Shown: piece by piece, positions 33,356 through 44,569 of the stretch
Layout of the letters: every line of letters begins with the position of its first letter
Numbering within the stretch: position 1 is the first letter of the stretch
Assembly: GCA_958510825.1 (NCBI GenBank)
Contig: OY294054.1
Location: 5,784,928-5,848,927, forward strand
DNA: 64,000 bases
Origin: Brachypterus glaber
Taxonomy: Eukaryota; Arthropoda; Insecta; Coleoptera; Kateretidae
Reading direction: 5' to 3'
Position numbers and translations under genes: made by a program
The notes under the pieces: model-generated
What the model was told of the DNA's origin: nothing
Seen by the model: the letters and a program-made list of their open reading frames with translations, nothing else
Databases searched by the model: none

Positions 33356-33580
33356 GGGAACGTAAAGTATTACGTAACGCAAATAATACCATAATTCATA
33401 CACTTCATACCCCGGTTCCCGCGTTATTAAAGGCTGTAGAGGTTTTATATTTTGGCTATCCTCCCTAATACACCCCCTATTTGGTGGGGTAGCCAAAACA
33501 TGAAATCTCTACAGCCTTTAATAACGCGAGAGACGGGGTATGAAGTGTATGAATTTTGGTACATTTTGCGTTACGTTCCA
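33356..33580. mobile_element. Harbinger-like MITE, copy 1, TTA target duplication
   Basis: A palindrome from gggaacgtaaagtattacgt to ttgcgttacgttcca, with internal mirrored segments (gcgttattaaaggctgtaga against tctacagcctttaataacgc). TTA lies on both sides (33353-33355, 33581-33583). Same family as 44650-44852. TWA duplication suits PIF/Harbinger. Confidence 0.82.
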
Positions 33581-33583
33581 TTA

Positions 33584-33935
33584 TGTGCTTTTCAGAAAAA
33601 AATCTTTTTTCGAAAAACGATTTTTTAACCCCCAATAACTTTTTTGTTTTTGGGGGGATTATTTTCAAAAACAAAAGGAACTGTCCCTTCATGAAAATTG
33701 ATTTTTTCTGAATATTTCAAGTCGATCGGATTATTCGTTCTTGAGTTATCGTGTCTACAAAAAACGTGACACCGGACGGACGGACAGATGGACATTTTCA
33801 AAGTTTCTTATTTTTTTCATGAAACACATTTGTATCCAAGGATTTTTTGTCTAGGTCGTTTTATGGCGATTTTGGGAAATTCGAAACTACCGTATAATAC
33901 TATTCTAGCACTTGCGCTGTGAATAGTATAATAAC
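33584..33935 (-). repeat. Dispersed repeat X, inverted copy
   Basis: Minus-oriented copy with ctatt-cacagcgcaagtgctagaa at the right, cgacctagacaaaaaatcct, ttcatgaaaaaaataagaaa, and the companion gggttaaaaaatcg. It includes a ggacggacggacagatggac stretch, a likely seed for ACAG/GACG repeats. Confidence 0.65.
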
Positions 33936-33984
33936 TAGGCATCTAAGAGTATAATTATAAGTACACAAAAAGAGGCGTAATTCC

Positions 33985-35050
33985 TAAAAAAATATTCCTT
34001 AATTTGATGCGCTGATTTCGGAACCTTTTTCGTTTTTCTCGATCAGCTCGTTTTTTGAGATATAACGCACAGTGGGTTTTTTGCTTATAGTTGTAGTAAT
34101 AATTAAGGTTATTTTTTTTTGCGGTGAATTGGTTCTTTATTAATAGGGCTCTAAGCCAAAAAAAGCGGATTTAAAATATCTTTATTCGTTTGTTTTTTAT
34201 AGGCTTCTAAATTCAAAAAATTACATTATTTCGTATTTTTTCGCAATATTTTCATGAAAATTTTATATCAATACTATATATATGTCTCTAATTGTTATAG
34301 GCAAGACTATTATTACGATTATGTAATAATGTAATATTATATTGACCATAGCCGATACATTTTTGTCAAATGGATTTATATTGAATAAATAAATAAATAA
34401 CACACATGTGAGATTTGTAAAAATAAAAAAAGTTTTAGATTGAATCCAGTAACGGAAACTTTATTGAAAGTTATTGAAAGCAGAACAACAATATTTTGAA
34501 TTATTTCATGTTTATTTAATGTTATTTTAATGTTTTAAAGCAGAGAGAAAAAGTTTATTTTTCGTTTTGTTCTTTTCATAATAAATTTAATTTATTGTGT
34601 TGCTCTCCAAAAAATAAATAAAATATTTCAAAATTGTTGTTTTTTTTTCGATAACCCCCTGTAAAATCTCCGTCACTGGATTAAATCTAAAACTTTTTTT
34701 ATTTTTATAAACCGCACAGTTATTACTTATAAAAATTAGAGTCGTATCTTTAGTATTTATATAAAAATTTTATCAAAATATATTGAAAAAATGCAAAAAA
34801 AACTAATTTTTTGAATTTAGAAGCCTATTAAAAACAAACGAATAAAGATATTTTAAATCCGCTTTTTTTGGCTTAGAGTCCCACTAATAGAGAATTAATC
34901 CACGGCAAAACAAAAATAATTAGACCTAAATTATTTTTTTTACTACAATTATAGACAAAAAACAACTTATAGCGCTCAAAAAAACGAGCTGATCGAGAAA
35001 AACGGAAAAAGATTCCGAAATCAGCCCATCAAATATAGCCAGACGCAAAT
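33985..35050. mobile_element. Foldback element, family FB3, fullest copy
   Basis: The left arm (aatttgatgcgctgatttcg, ttctcgatcagctcgttttt, gcggatttaaaatatcttta) is mirrored by the right arm (taaagatattttaaatccgc, aaaacgagctgatcgagaaa, cgaaatcagcccatcaaata). There is no coding potential. The ends are not sharply defined, so no target duplication can be called. Confidence 0.75.
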
Positions 35051-35339
35051 AAAAGCTCCCCGGCAAATAAAAAAAAATTATAGAGCAGTATTATAGACAC
35101 CAATAGGACCAATAATTGTGCGCCATATTGCCCATTTAAAGCAAAATAACTACGCATCTAAGACTAGTGGTCTTAGTCAGACTAGTCCTAGGTAGTCTTA
35201 GACTACCCTTAAAAAGTACATATTATTATTTATTTCTGAAAAATTGAAAATTAAAAAATATATATATATAAGGTGGGTGAGCCAATTATTGCCATAAGAC
35301 ATTTTATTTTTTACTACCTTCAAATTTATTTGTAATTAC

Positions 35340-36060
35340 CTGAAACTTCACTATATTAACAATAAACATATCTTTATTATATTGCGTAAAAATTAAACAA
35401 ACTACAGAAGCTTCAAAAAAAATATTGTTGTTTAAAAANNNNNNNNNNNNNNNNNNNNNNNNNNNNNNNNNNNNNNNNNNNNNNNNNNNNNNNNNNNNNN
35501 NNNNNNNNNNNNNNNNNNNNNNNNNNNNNNNNNNNNNNNNNNNNNNNNNNNNNNNNNNNNNNNNNNNNNNNNNNNNNNNNNNNNNNNNNNNNNNNNNNNN
35601 NNNNNNNNNNNNNNNNNNNNNNNNNNNNNNNNNNNNNNTTAATTTTTGATTACAAAAAAATGGAGTAGATAAAATCATTGCGCAAATGGTTAAATTAGCA
35701 GAACACATATTTATTTTTTTATACCAAGTTTAAATTGCGTCATTGATTAATTAAGTAAGTAAGTACTTAACTAATATTTAAACAAAACGAAAATTTATAC
35801 CTATAAATTTATTAAATTTTATTATTTTTACCTGTTTTACCCAATTTTACCTAATAAAACGCACTTTTTAGAAAGTTTTAAGGACTAATATGGTTAAAAA
35901 CTCACCATTTTGAAAAGGTGTATCATTTAGAAACAATTTGTTAAAACATCACAAACACATGTCACAAACTTCACCAAACTCACTCACTGCCCGATGTTTA
36001 TAAACAAAATTTCGATCATCAAAACAATTCGAGAAACCAGTTTTTTATCAACCCGCGAAA
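35340..36060 (-). other. Weak candidate gene on the minus strand across the assembly gap
   Basis: On the minus strand, ...ccttttcaaaATG is followed by a strong donor gtgagt at 35905, which could be a first exon ending at its start codon. Left of the gap, an open stretch (FEASVVCLIFTQYNKDMFIV, NIVKFQ) ends in TTTCAG|gtaatt at 35340/35339. No homology is recognised and the middle is hidden by 200 N, so this is only a hint. Upstream sequence at 35930-36390 lacks known repeats. Confidence 0.25.
35439..35638. other. Assembly gap (200 N)
   Basis: Exactly 200 N; true length unknown. Frames crossing it are meaningless. Confidence 0.99.
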
Positions 36061-36394
36061 TTGTATAATACCGATGATAGTAAAAGCTAGTAGAACTGGA
36101 AATTATAATAACATATATTGCATCTATCCTTGACTTTCGTTGTTCACTGTCTGCCCCACGTGCTTTACGTAAATCGAATGTTTACAACAATTTATTCATT
36201 ATTTAATCGCTATATTGTGTGAAATTATTAAATTTGTGCAAGACGGAATTCGGTCGTTTTGTGAGGTCTTATCATGCTAATATTGCTTCTATCTAAAATA
36301 AACTCGATAAGTTAAGTACTATTAATTACACAGTACAACAGAATACTATATCATATAACCCTCACAGAAATAGTTAAGTAATAATTACTGATAA

Positions 36395-36600
36395 CACTGC
36401 TCAACACTCAAAAATTTGCCGACACCATTTTAGTTGCACCTGGCTATATTTAAAGCGCTGATTTCGGAACCTTTTTTCGTTTTTCTCGATCAGCTCGTTT
36501 TTTTAAGATATAGCGCAGTGTTTTTTGTCTATAGTGGTAGTAAAAAATAATAATTTTGAAATATTTTATTTATTTTTTGGAGAGCAGCACAATAAATTAA
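36395..36600. mobile_element. Foldback family FB3 fragment (left arm)
   Basis: Contains gcgctgatttcggaacc, ctcgatcagctcgttttttt and aagatatagcgcagtgtttt, matching the arm at 33985 and the complement of 31930-32165. Preceded by cactcaaaaatttgccgaca, mirrored at the end of the 31735 fragment. Confidence 0.65.
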
Positions 36601-36618
36601 ATTTATTATGATTATGAT

Positions 36619-37492
36619 AATAAAATTTTTCAACCCCCGCATGGGTGAGGGGGTAAATATTTTTAAATATTTTCGTCAAAATTGGTATATAGGGTTTTTT
36701 GAGGTTGCTGAAAGTGAATTTAATAATAAAAAAATTCTAAACCCACCCCCTGAGGGGTGGCTGGTAGTTTTCGTGAAAATTTGTATATTGGGGCTCTTAA
36801 GATTGCTGAAAGTGAATCTGATAATAAAAAAATCTAAATCCACCCCCTGAGGGGAGGGGGGTATTTTCGTGAAAACTGGTATATTGGGGTTTTTGAGGTT
36901 GCTGAAAGTAAATCTGACAATAAAAAATTCTTGCTGAAAGTGAATTTAATAATAAAAAAATTCTAAATCCACCCCCTGAGGGGTGGCTGGTAGTTTTCGT
37001 GAAAATTTGTATATTGGGGCTCTTAAGATTGCTGAAAGTGAATCTGATAATAAAAAAATCTAAATCCACCCCCAAAGGGGCGGGGGGTAGTTTTCGTGAA
37101 AATTGGTGTATTGGGGTTTTTCAGGTTGCTGAAAGTGATTCTTAAAATAAAAATATCTTACGCCATCCCCTGAGGGGCAGGAGTTAGTTTTCTTGAAAAT
37201 TTATATATTGGGGTTTTTGAGATCGTTAAAACTGAATCTTATAATAAATGTTTTCTAATTTTACCCCCTGAGGGGGGGGGGGGTAGATTTTGTGAAAATT
37301 GGTATATTGGGGTTTTTAAGGTTGCTGAAAGAGAATCTGATAATAAAAAAATCAAACTCCACCCCCTAAGAGGCAGGGGTAGTTTTCGTGAAAACTGGAA
37401 TATTTTTAAGGTTGCTAAAAGTGAATCTGATAATAAATAATCCATTTTACGCGCGGAGTTAAAAAATGGGAAAGCTCTTTTAGTGGGCAGTG
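36619..37492 (-). repeat. 98-bp satellite B array ending in a CACTGCCCAG-type terminus
   Basis: About eight units containing ccaccccctgagggg, gtagttttcgtgaaaa and ggttgctgaaagtgaatctg. The spacing of ccaccccc (36743, 36840, 36970, 37068) indicates about 98 bp, with one 30-bp insertion. At the right the array runs into ccattttacgcgcggagtt and gggcagtg, then TA, the inverted terminus of the MITE at 47417. Confidence 0.85.
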
Positions 37493-37494
37493 TA

Positions 37495-37690
37495 TTTTTT
37501 AAATGCTTTAATGATTTAAACGCCAGGCATAAATGGCCTTTTCAAACCTAAGTTGTACCTAAGATTTATTATTATATTATTCACAGCGCCTGCGCTAGAA
37601 TAATAATACGGTAGTTTCGAAATTTCAAAAAAATTCAAAAATCGTCCTAGACAAAAAATTCTTGGATATAAATTCGTTTCATGAAAAAAT
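37495..37690 (+). repeat. Dispersed repeat X between two satellite B arrays
   Basis: Bases 37566-37690 carry attattcacagcgcctgcgc, acggtagtttcgaaatttc and cgtcctagacaaaaaattct. The two flanking arrays point their MITE-type termini toward it. Confidence 0.65.
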
Positions 37691-37691
37691 A

Positions 37692-38130
37692 CACTGCCCA
37701 GTAAAAGAGCTTTCCAATTTTGCACCTCCGCGCGTAAAATGGTTTTTTTATTATCAGATTCACTTTTAGCAACCTTAAAAATATACCAATTTTCACGAAA
37801 ACTACCCCCCGCCTCTTAATTGGTGGTGTTAGAATTTTTTTATTATCAGATTCACTTTTAGCAACCTCAAAAACCCCAATACACAAATTGTCACGAAAAC
37901 TACCCCCCGCCCCTCAAGGGGTGGAGTTAGGAATTTTTTTATTATCAGATTCACTTTTAGAAACCTCAAAAACCCCAATACACAAATTTTCACAAAAACT
38001 ACCCCCCGCCCCTTTGAGGGTGGAGTTAGATTTTTTTATATTCAGATTCACTTTCAGCAACCTCAAAATCCCCAATACACCAATTTTTACGAAAACTACC
38101 CCCCACCCCTCAGGGGGTGGATTTAGGGAC
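37692..38130 (+). repeat. 98-bp satellite B array starting with a CACTGCCCAG terminus
   Basis: Starts TA|cactgcccagtaaaagagct, continues cacctccgcgcgtaaaatgg, then about four units with cagattcacttttagcaacc, aaaaaccccaatacacaaat and cacgaaaactaccccccgcc. Opposite orientation to the array at 36619. Confidence 0.85.
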
Positions 38131-38380
38131 ACAATGAAAAACAAAAATCAATGAAAAACAAAAATCAACAAAACCAAAAACCAAGATGGTCGACCTTTCA
38201 AAGTCATATCTTTGGAACGGGAGGTCGTAAAAACTTGAAATTTGTTATGTAGGGTGGTATGTACCTAATGACAAACAAAATTAACGAAACAAAAAACAAG
38301 ATGGCCGACCTGTAGATGTATGTCTTTCGAACGGGAGGTCGTAGAAACATGAAATTTGGTATGTAGGTAATTGATAATAA
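38131..38380 (+). repeat. Two tandem units of about 120 bp
   Basis: Both units have caagatgg(t/c)cgacct, tatctttggaacgggaggtc or its near copy, gtagaaacatgaaatttggt and atgtag. No gene. Confidence 0.7.
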
Positions 38381-39554
38381 TTAAAAATCGATAAAATAAT
38401 AAAAGTTAGATAAAGCCGTAATCAAAAAAATACATTTATGTGCAAAAAAATAAAAAAAGTTCAAATTCAAGTTTCAAATTTAAGGATTACTGACGCATTT
38501 TAAATACGCCATTTTATATTTTTTATTCTTATTGTGAAATTGAATTTCAGCAACCCAAAAAAACACCAATTTAAAGTAAAACTTCATTTATAAATTTAAC
38601 TGTTATAGAGGCCATATTGGACCCACCATTTTAAATTTTTAACTTTTATTGCCATATTCGACTTTAGCATTATAAAATACCTCCCTACACCAATTTTTAT
38701 ACCTGTAGCGTAAACAGCCGAATTAATGCCATTTTTAGGTATCGCCTGGACCATGGGGCGTTGCCTTCTAGTACAGTTGAGGGAAATTGAGTATAGCAAG
38801 GCGTTCATGGTATTCAGTACTATAAAGGCCACGAACCCATTTGGTAAATCTGCACGCCTTCAAGCAACTGTACGTCTCTGATAAACGTGGACTCCAAAAT
38901 ACATTGTTATAATATATAAGATTTGTATAATGTGCAGAATACCTGTGGATTCTTTAAATGGAAAAACTTTCTTATAATGAACGAGATAGAGTTCGCTCGT
39001 CTAACCATTATAGCTCTATAATAGAGCTTATATGTTTAGACCAACATAACGAGCTGTTAATGGTAATTCCCAAATCTTTTTGGCTAACGACTGGTTGAAC
39101 TTTAGTCCAAACCAAGGAAGTAATTATGACGTGGATTATTCCTGCCAATGCACTGGCTGGCTGTTTTACATTAATTATAATTTTGGATTAGTACGGAATT
39201 TTAAAAGTGTTTTATCATTTTTTTATATTCTTATAGATGCATGAGTTAAATTATAATTAGCTAAAAATATTTTTTGTATGTTCAAATACTACATACTTTT
39301 TCATAATATTACTTTATTTTTTTTTAATGACATTTTAGAAATACCCCGCAACGCAATCAATATAAACAAATTATATATCAACTTATTCCTTATGATGTGC
39401 ACAATTTACAACAATTTTTTTATAAAAGTGTAATTTACTAATAAATAAATAATAATAATTTTACAGTAAAAATGCAGAAAAGTGGGGAAAATTAGGGAAA
39501 AATGGGGAAGTTTCTCCAAACAGTTCAGTTAAGGCTATTTATGTATTTTCATGG
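38381..39554. other. No recognised gene
   Basis: AT-rich. Bases 38460-38640 carry loose fragments of the tattgg-cc-ccatttt repeat. A short minus-strand frame (38596-38832) has no identifiable domain. Bases 38690-38890 are less AT-rich and may be unique sequence, but no splice-supported exon is visible. Confidence 0.35.
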
Positions 39555-39970
39555 TTACTGCTTTCCCATTTTATTTTTTTTTTTAATTTTTAAAAAACTT
39601 TGATTTCGTGCAAAAATTCCATTTTTTGCGTATTTTTGCGTTTTATGACGTTTTATGCCGATTATAATCAATTTTGAGCAAAAAAAAATTGTTGGTCGAT
39701 TTTACCCCCTTTGTTGCACCCCAATGTTCGCCAAAAACAATCCCGAACGAGAACTTTTGGTAACATACCTGTATGTCAACATTCAAGTGTCTATCTTAAA
39801 GCGTTCTTAAGTTATCGTGCCCCCTAAATTCGTCCAAAAGTCCAAGCGACTTTTTTTGCTCGAAATTGATTTATATTGACATAAAACTTCATAAAACGTA
39901 AAAATACGCAAAAAAATGTTGAAATTTTTTTCCCGAAATTTTTAAAATTTTCAAAATGGGAGAGCAAATC
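39555..39970. mobile_element. Foldback built around dispersed repeat Y
   Basis: The left arm (gctttcccattttatttt, gcgtatttttgcgttttatg, aatcaattttgagcaaaaaa) is mirrored by the right arm (tttttttgctcgaaattgat, cataaaacgtaaaaatacgc, aaaattttcaaaatgggaga). The loop holds family Y: ccccaatgttcgccaaaaac, agaacttttggtaacatacc, cttaaagcgttcttaagtta. Confidence 0.65.
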
Positions 39971-40028
39971 TACCTGTAACTGCGAGGAGTACACTAAAGC
40001 AGTCTCTGACTAAAAAATGCAAAGCGTT

Positions 40029-40214
40029 AGGTTTATTCGTTGGTGCTGCACTGAGCTACTCCGAGTTACACTTTTCAGCCAACCAAATAAATACTGTATT
40101 TGTTTTTCATACAACAAATAGTGTTTATTTGGTTGCCTAAAAAGTGTAGCTCAGAGTAGCTCAGTGCAACACATATATAAACCTATATATGGTGCAACAC
40201 CAACGAACAGACCT
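40029..40214. mobile_element. Nested MITE pair (inner 40048-40167)
   Basis: The inner palindrome gcactgagctactccgag ... ctcagagtagctcagtgc has mirrored arms (aaccaaataaatactgtat against atagtgtttatttggtt). Outer inverted repeats are aggtttattcgttggtgctg and caacaccaacgaacagacct. Confidence 0.75.
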
Positions 40215-40254
40215 ATTATATACTTCATGGCTTGTCGGTATATAAAATATTTTT

Positions 40255-40456
40255 TGCTAAATGCCAATATGGGCTCCTCAATGGCAGCGCTCCGTGCTCC
40301 GTGAGTTTGGTTTTTTGTTTTTTTTTTGTAATGGAGGCATTGGTTTATGTAATCGTTGGTTTTGCGACTACCAAAAAAAAACACCAAACCAACCAAAAAT
40401 CAAATCGAAATCGGCACGGAGCGTTGGCATTGAGAAGCCCAGATTGGCATTTAGCA
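40255..40456. mobile_element. MITE with TGCTAAATGCCAATATGGGC termini and shared cassette
   Basis: The left end tgctaaatgccaatatgggc and the right end gcccagattggcatttagca are inverted repeats, and the arms extend through cagcgctccgtgc / gcacggagcg. The centre is the cassette ggaggcattggtttatgtaa flanked by T-rich and A-rich accaaac sequence. Confidence 0.82.
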
Positions 40457-40861
40457 ACTCGTTTTAAAATTAATGTTTGCTGAAGTGCCATCTGTATGCA
40501 ACCAGGCGAAGTTTGGTATATCAAAATTAGTTCGATATTCTGACACATAGATGGCAATGGAATCGCCAAAGGTAAATTTAATACACTGCCTCACAAACTG
40601 ATTGCGCCACATTTTAGTACATTTCGTCATTATTTAACTTCACAGCTCTATGACTTGAAAAGTATCATACGATGGTAGGGTTAGAGTTGTAAATAGGGAT
40701 GTAAATAAGAAAAAAACGGTTGTTTTTTTTTTGTTTTAAAACAACGACCTCTTAAAGACCTCTTTTTTCTAACACATATACAAATTTACAACCAATGGAT
40801 AAGCAGATCATGGCTCAATGGACAACCAGGTCCAAGTCCTAGCAGACAGAACCATAATGTG
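40457..40861. other. No gene seen
   Basis: Unassigned AT-rich sequence without notable structure. Confidence 0.35.
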
Positions 40862-40863
40862 TA

Positions 40864-40984
40864 CCCTGCTGAAAATGACGGGTCTGGGCGGGTATACATG
40901 GTGCATAAACGGGATGAAATACACCCGCTCAAGTCCGGTCTATGCAACATTTATACCCGCGCAGACCCGTCATTTTCAATAGGG
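40864..40984. mobile_element. 121-bp MITE with CCCTGCTGAAAATGACGGGT termini
   Basis: ccctgctgaaaatgacgggt mirrors acccgtcattttcaataggg. TA lies on both sides (40862-40863, 40985-40986). A partial inverted relative is at 41173-41273. Confidence 0.85.
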
Positions 40985-41036
40985 TATTAACTACCAGAAA
41001 TATATCATAAAATACCCTGAACAAGCTGTGTCATCA

Positions 41037-41140
41037 AAATGCCATCAAAATGATACCAAAATATCATTTTGATAGCATTTCGATGACATTTTGATGATAT
41101 TTCAATAGCATTTCAGTATCATTTTGAGTCTTCAAACCCA
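41037..41140 (+). repeat. ATCATTTTGAT-type minisatellite
   Basis: Short imperfect repeats of tcattttgat(a)gcatttc and their complement (ccatcaaaatgat), period about 15 bp. Confidence 0.65.
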
Positions 41141-41172
41141 AGCAATCAACAACAGTATTTATACTCCCTACT

Positions 41173-41273
41173 ATTAATGTTGCATAGACCGGACTTGAGC
41201 GGATGAATTTCATCCGCTCAAGTACGGTTTGTGCACCATTTATACCCGCCCAGACCCGTCATTTTCAGCAGGG
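41173..41273. mobile_element. Partial copy of the CCCTGCTGAAAATGACGGGT MITE
   Basis: Contains gcatagaccggacttgagcg and its mirror, and ends cagacccgtcattttcagca plus ggg. The left end is missing. Confidence 0.75.
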
Positions 41274-41313
41274 CTCCCTATACCTGCAATGGTTTAAAAG
41301 TGTATGGAAAATA

Positions 41314-43440
41314 CACTGCCCAGTAAAAGAGCTTTCCCATTTTACACCTCCGCGCGTAAAATGGATTTTTTATTATTAGATTTACTATACCAATTTTCAC
41401 GAAAACTACCGCCGGCCTCTTATTTGGTGCAGTTAGAACTTTTTTAGATTCTCTTTCAGCAACCCTAAAAACCCCAATACACCAATTTTCACAAAAACTA
41501 CCCCCCACCCCTCAGGGGGTGAAATTAGAAAACAATTATTAAAAGATTCAGTTTTAGCGACCTCAAAAACCCCAATATATAAATTTTTAAGAAAACTACC
41601 CCCCGCCCCTTTGGGGGTGGATTTAGATTTTTTTTTAGATTCACATTCGGCAACCTCGAAAACCCCAATATACCAGTTTTCACGAAAACTACCCCCCACC
41701 CCTCAGGGGGTGAAATTAGAATAAAAATATATTAGATTCATATTCGCCAACCCCAAAAACCCATATATACCATTTTTTTTATTTATTTATTAACGGGAAA
41801 TCCCCAATACATAATAGCAATACATGATATAATTACATGTTAAAAAATATAAGATACTAAAACTAAAATTTAACATGAAATAGTTATAACAATATATTAT
41901 AATAGTGACAAAATTAAAAATTGAAAATTAAAAAGTGAGTTTATTAACATAAGTTTTAAACGAAAAGGATAAACTAAAAAAATCTAAATTACTGTACTTA
42001 TTAGCCAAGTTCATAGTTCTATCTAAGGGTGAATTTATACCAAAATTTGTGCGATGAAACGGAATATAAAAAGTTGGTGTTGCTCTACGAAGATTCCTTA
42101 CAGGAATATTAAACTGAATTTGCGCAATAGATCCGGACAGTCTATGGAATTATTAACTAATTTAAAAAGTGTGAATAAATCGGATTTATGTCTTCTATTC
42201 TTAAGTTTTTCAACATTTAAAGCTGCATAAATATCGTGGTAATTATGATCATAAATTGGCGTATTAATTTTCACAGCACAAAATCTTAGCATGTTACGCT
42301 GAATTGATTCCAACTTATCTATATGAACATTATAATGAGGAGACCAAATCATAGATGCATATTCTAAATGGGACATAACTAAAGAATTGTAAACATTTAA
42401 CACTGACCCAACTGAGAATTCACGACAGTTTCTTTTAACAAACCCTAGCATTTTGGAAGCTTTAAGTGTAACATTATTAATATGCGTGTTAAAAGTTAGT
42501 TGGTGATCCAATGTAATCCCAAGATCCTTGATTGTATCAACAGATGTTAGAACAGTATTATCAATGGTGTACGAGCTATTAACCTTAATTCTACCCATGT
42601 AAAATGACATTGTTTGACATTTTTTTACATTTAAAAATAGTCGATTTTCGTTGCACCACTCTACAAGTCTATTTAAGTCGCTCTGCAAAAGATATACGTC
42701 ACTGATGCTAGAAATGTGTCGGTAAAATTTCAGGTCGTTTGCAAACAGCACAAATTCACTATGGCGAAATTTTTTAACAATATCATTAATAAAAATGAGA
42801 AAAAATATAGGGTCGCAATGCGACCCTTAGGTAACGCCAGACGTAACCGAAATTATGAAAGAAATAAATATACCAAGTTTTACTGCTTGCGTTCGACCTG
42901 AAACAAAACTTTCCACCCAATTCACAAAATGAACGCTAAAACCAAACTCTAATAGTTATAATAAATAATGTTGGATGGTCTACACTATCGAAGGCTTTAA
43001 AAAAATCTGTATAGATGGAATCCACTTGTCCATTTAAATATTCTATAACGTCTAAAATAAATTTATTATACACTAAGAGATTAGAGACTGTAGATCGGTT
43101 TTGGCAAAAACCGTGTTGTTGATTGGTTAAGAGCTCTTTACATGACCATTTTAAATTTTCAGCTACAAGGCTATCAAAAATGTTGGGAATACAGGATTGA
43201 ATGCTAACACCTCTATAATTAGAAACGTTTTCTCTGGGACCCGACTTATTAACAGGCATTATAAAACTATGTTTCCAAATAGTAGGAAAAGACTCTTGAA
43301 TAAAAGATTTTGACGAAAATATTGAAAATATTTAAAAATATATACCCCCTCACCCCCTCAAGGGTGGAGTTAGAAAAAATTTGTTATCAGATTCAATTTC
43401 AGCAACCTCAAAACCCCCTATATAGCAATTTTCAATTTTT
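41314..43440 (+). repeat. Satellite B array interrupted by LINE F
   Basis: Starts TA|cactgcccagtaaaagagct, then several 98-bp units to 41775. The unit is broken between ...aaacccatatatacca and attttgacgaaaatattg, where LINE F (41776-43307) lies, and continues to about 43440. Continuity of the repeat unit across the LINE fixes the insertion point. Confidence 0.8.
41776..43307 (-). pseudogene. Jockey-like LINE F: RT C-terminal half and 3' end
   Basis: Minus strand: MPVNKSGPRENVSNYRGVS, NQQHGFCQNRSTVSNLLVYN, DSIYTDFFKAFDSVDHPTLF, then a frameshift, and FANDLKFYRH (FAND where FADD is expected, so a catalytic Asp is replaced). Then LVEWCNENRLFLNVKKCQTM, KDLGITLDHQLTFNTHI, LEYASMIWSPHYN. The 3' end is (aaat)n at about 41776-41795. 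5' truncated; same broad family as LINE B. Confidence 0.88.
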
Positions 43441-43441
43441 T

Positions 43442-43730
43442 CAAAAAAAAAATGTATTTTCCCCATTTGCCCCCCTTGCCGCACCCCAATGTTCACCAAA
43501 AACAATCCCGAGCTAGAACTTTTGGTAAAATACCCGTATGTCTAATTTCAAGTCTCTAGCTTAAAGTTATCGTGCCCACAAGACAAGATTTCCCGGAAAG
43601 ACAATTTTTTTTTTGCTTGAAATTGATTTATTTCGACATAAAACACAAAAATGCGCAAAAAAAAATTTTTTGCACGAATACAATGCTTTCCGTAATTTTA
43701 AAAATTTTCAAAATGGGAAAGCAAAATAGG
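43442..43730. mobile_element. Partial foldback with dispersed repeat Y
   Basis: Carries ccccaatgttcaccaaaaac, tagaacttttggtaaaatac and the right arm gcttgaaattgatttatttc, ttttcaaaatgggaaagcaa seen at 39840-39970. The left arm is much shorter. Confidence 0.55.
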
Positions 43731-43831
43731 CTTTAAACTTTTTAGCACATCTGACGAAAACCAAGTGAAATAAGAATCAAAGTATTACAGTTCTGCAAAG
43801 TTTGGTAAAGTCGTGAGCGTTAAAAACAACA

Positions 43832-43978
43832 AGCGTCTAATTGCAGCTCTCTGTGCAGGAGTTTGTTTTGGTTTTTTCTTGGTTTCGACTTTGTTTTTAA
43901 TGGGGGCCTTGGTTTACGTTACGGTCAGCGCATGCGCAGTTTATCAAAATGCAGCATAAAGAGCTGCACATAAGCGCT
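43832..43978. mobile_element. MITE with AGCGC...TGCAGCTCT termini, inverted copy
   Basis: Left agcgtctaattgcagctctc, right gagctgcacataagcgct. The centre carries the cassette gggggccttggtttacgtta. Same family as 10609-10817. Confidence 0.7.
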
Positions 43979-44409
43979 CCTTAAAAACAACATAACCTAT
44001 GTTTTCGAAACATTCTTTTGTCAATTTAAATTTACTCAAAAATTCTTTTAAAAACCTTTGTAAAAACCTCAAGTAAATAAAACTCAAAAATGTATAATAA
44101 TAACAAGATTTATCCCAAGGGATATTGCCGAAGAAATAAAGTAAAATCCCTTCCTCAAAATTCCGGGTAAGAAAGACTTGAATAAACCTCTAATGATGAA
44201 GACTAACTAACAATAACTTAATTATTTTAGGGAAGATTTCTTCAAAAATGGGAATTTTTTAATTTTTACTAAGTTTAGCGTAAATTAACAATTTAAATTT
44301 TGATTTTTATTACACCTGGTGAAAAAAGAGCAGGGCAAGAGGTAAAAAACATGGAATGATGAAAAAAGTTATTTTAAGAAGAATGACGTGGAATTGAAGC
44401 ACTTCAAAG
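43979..44409. other. No gene seen
   Basis: Unassigned. It ends with acgtggaattgaagcactt (44385-44403), which is repeated directly at 45621-45638. Confidence 0.4.
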
Positions 44410-44411
44410 TA

Positions 44412-44565
44412 CACTGCCCAGTAAAAGAGCTTTTCCATTTTTCACCTCCATCCATAAAATGGATTTTTTATTATCAGATTCACTTTAGGCAAACTTAAAA
44501 ATATACCAGTTTTCACGAAAACTACCCCTCCCCCTCTTAGGAGGTGGAATTTTTACGAAAACTGC
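44412..44565 (+). repeat. Short satellite B segment with CACTGCCCAG terminus
   Basis: TA|cactgcccagtaaaagagct, then cacctccatccataaaatgg and about one 98-bp unit, cut at 44568 by the TA-flanked element. Confidence 0.75.
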
Positions 44566-44569
44566 TGTA

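Noticed and set aside
36608..38154. Pro/Gly-rich frames over satellite B
   Set aside because: Translations of the 98-bp repeat; both strands are equally open.
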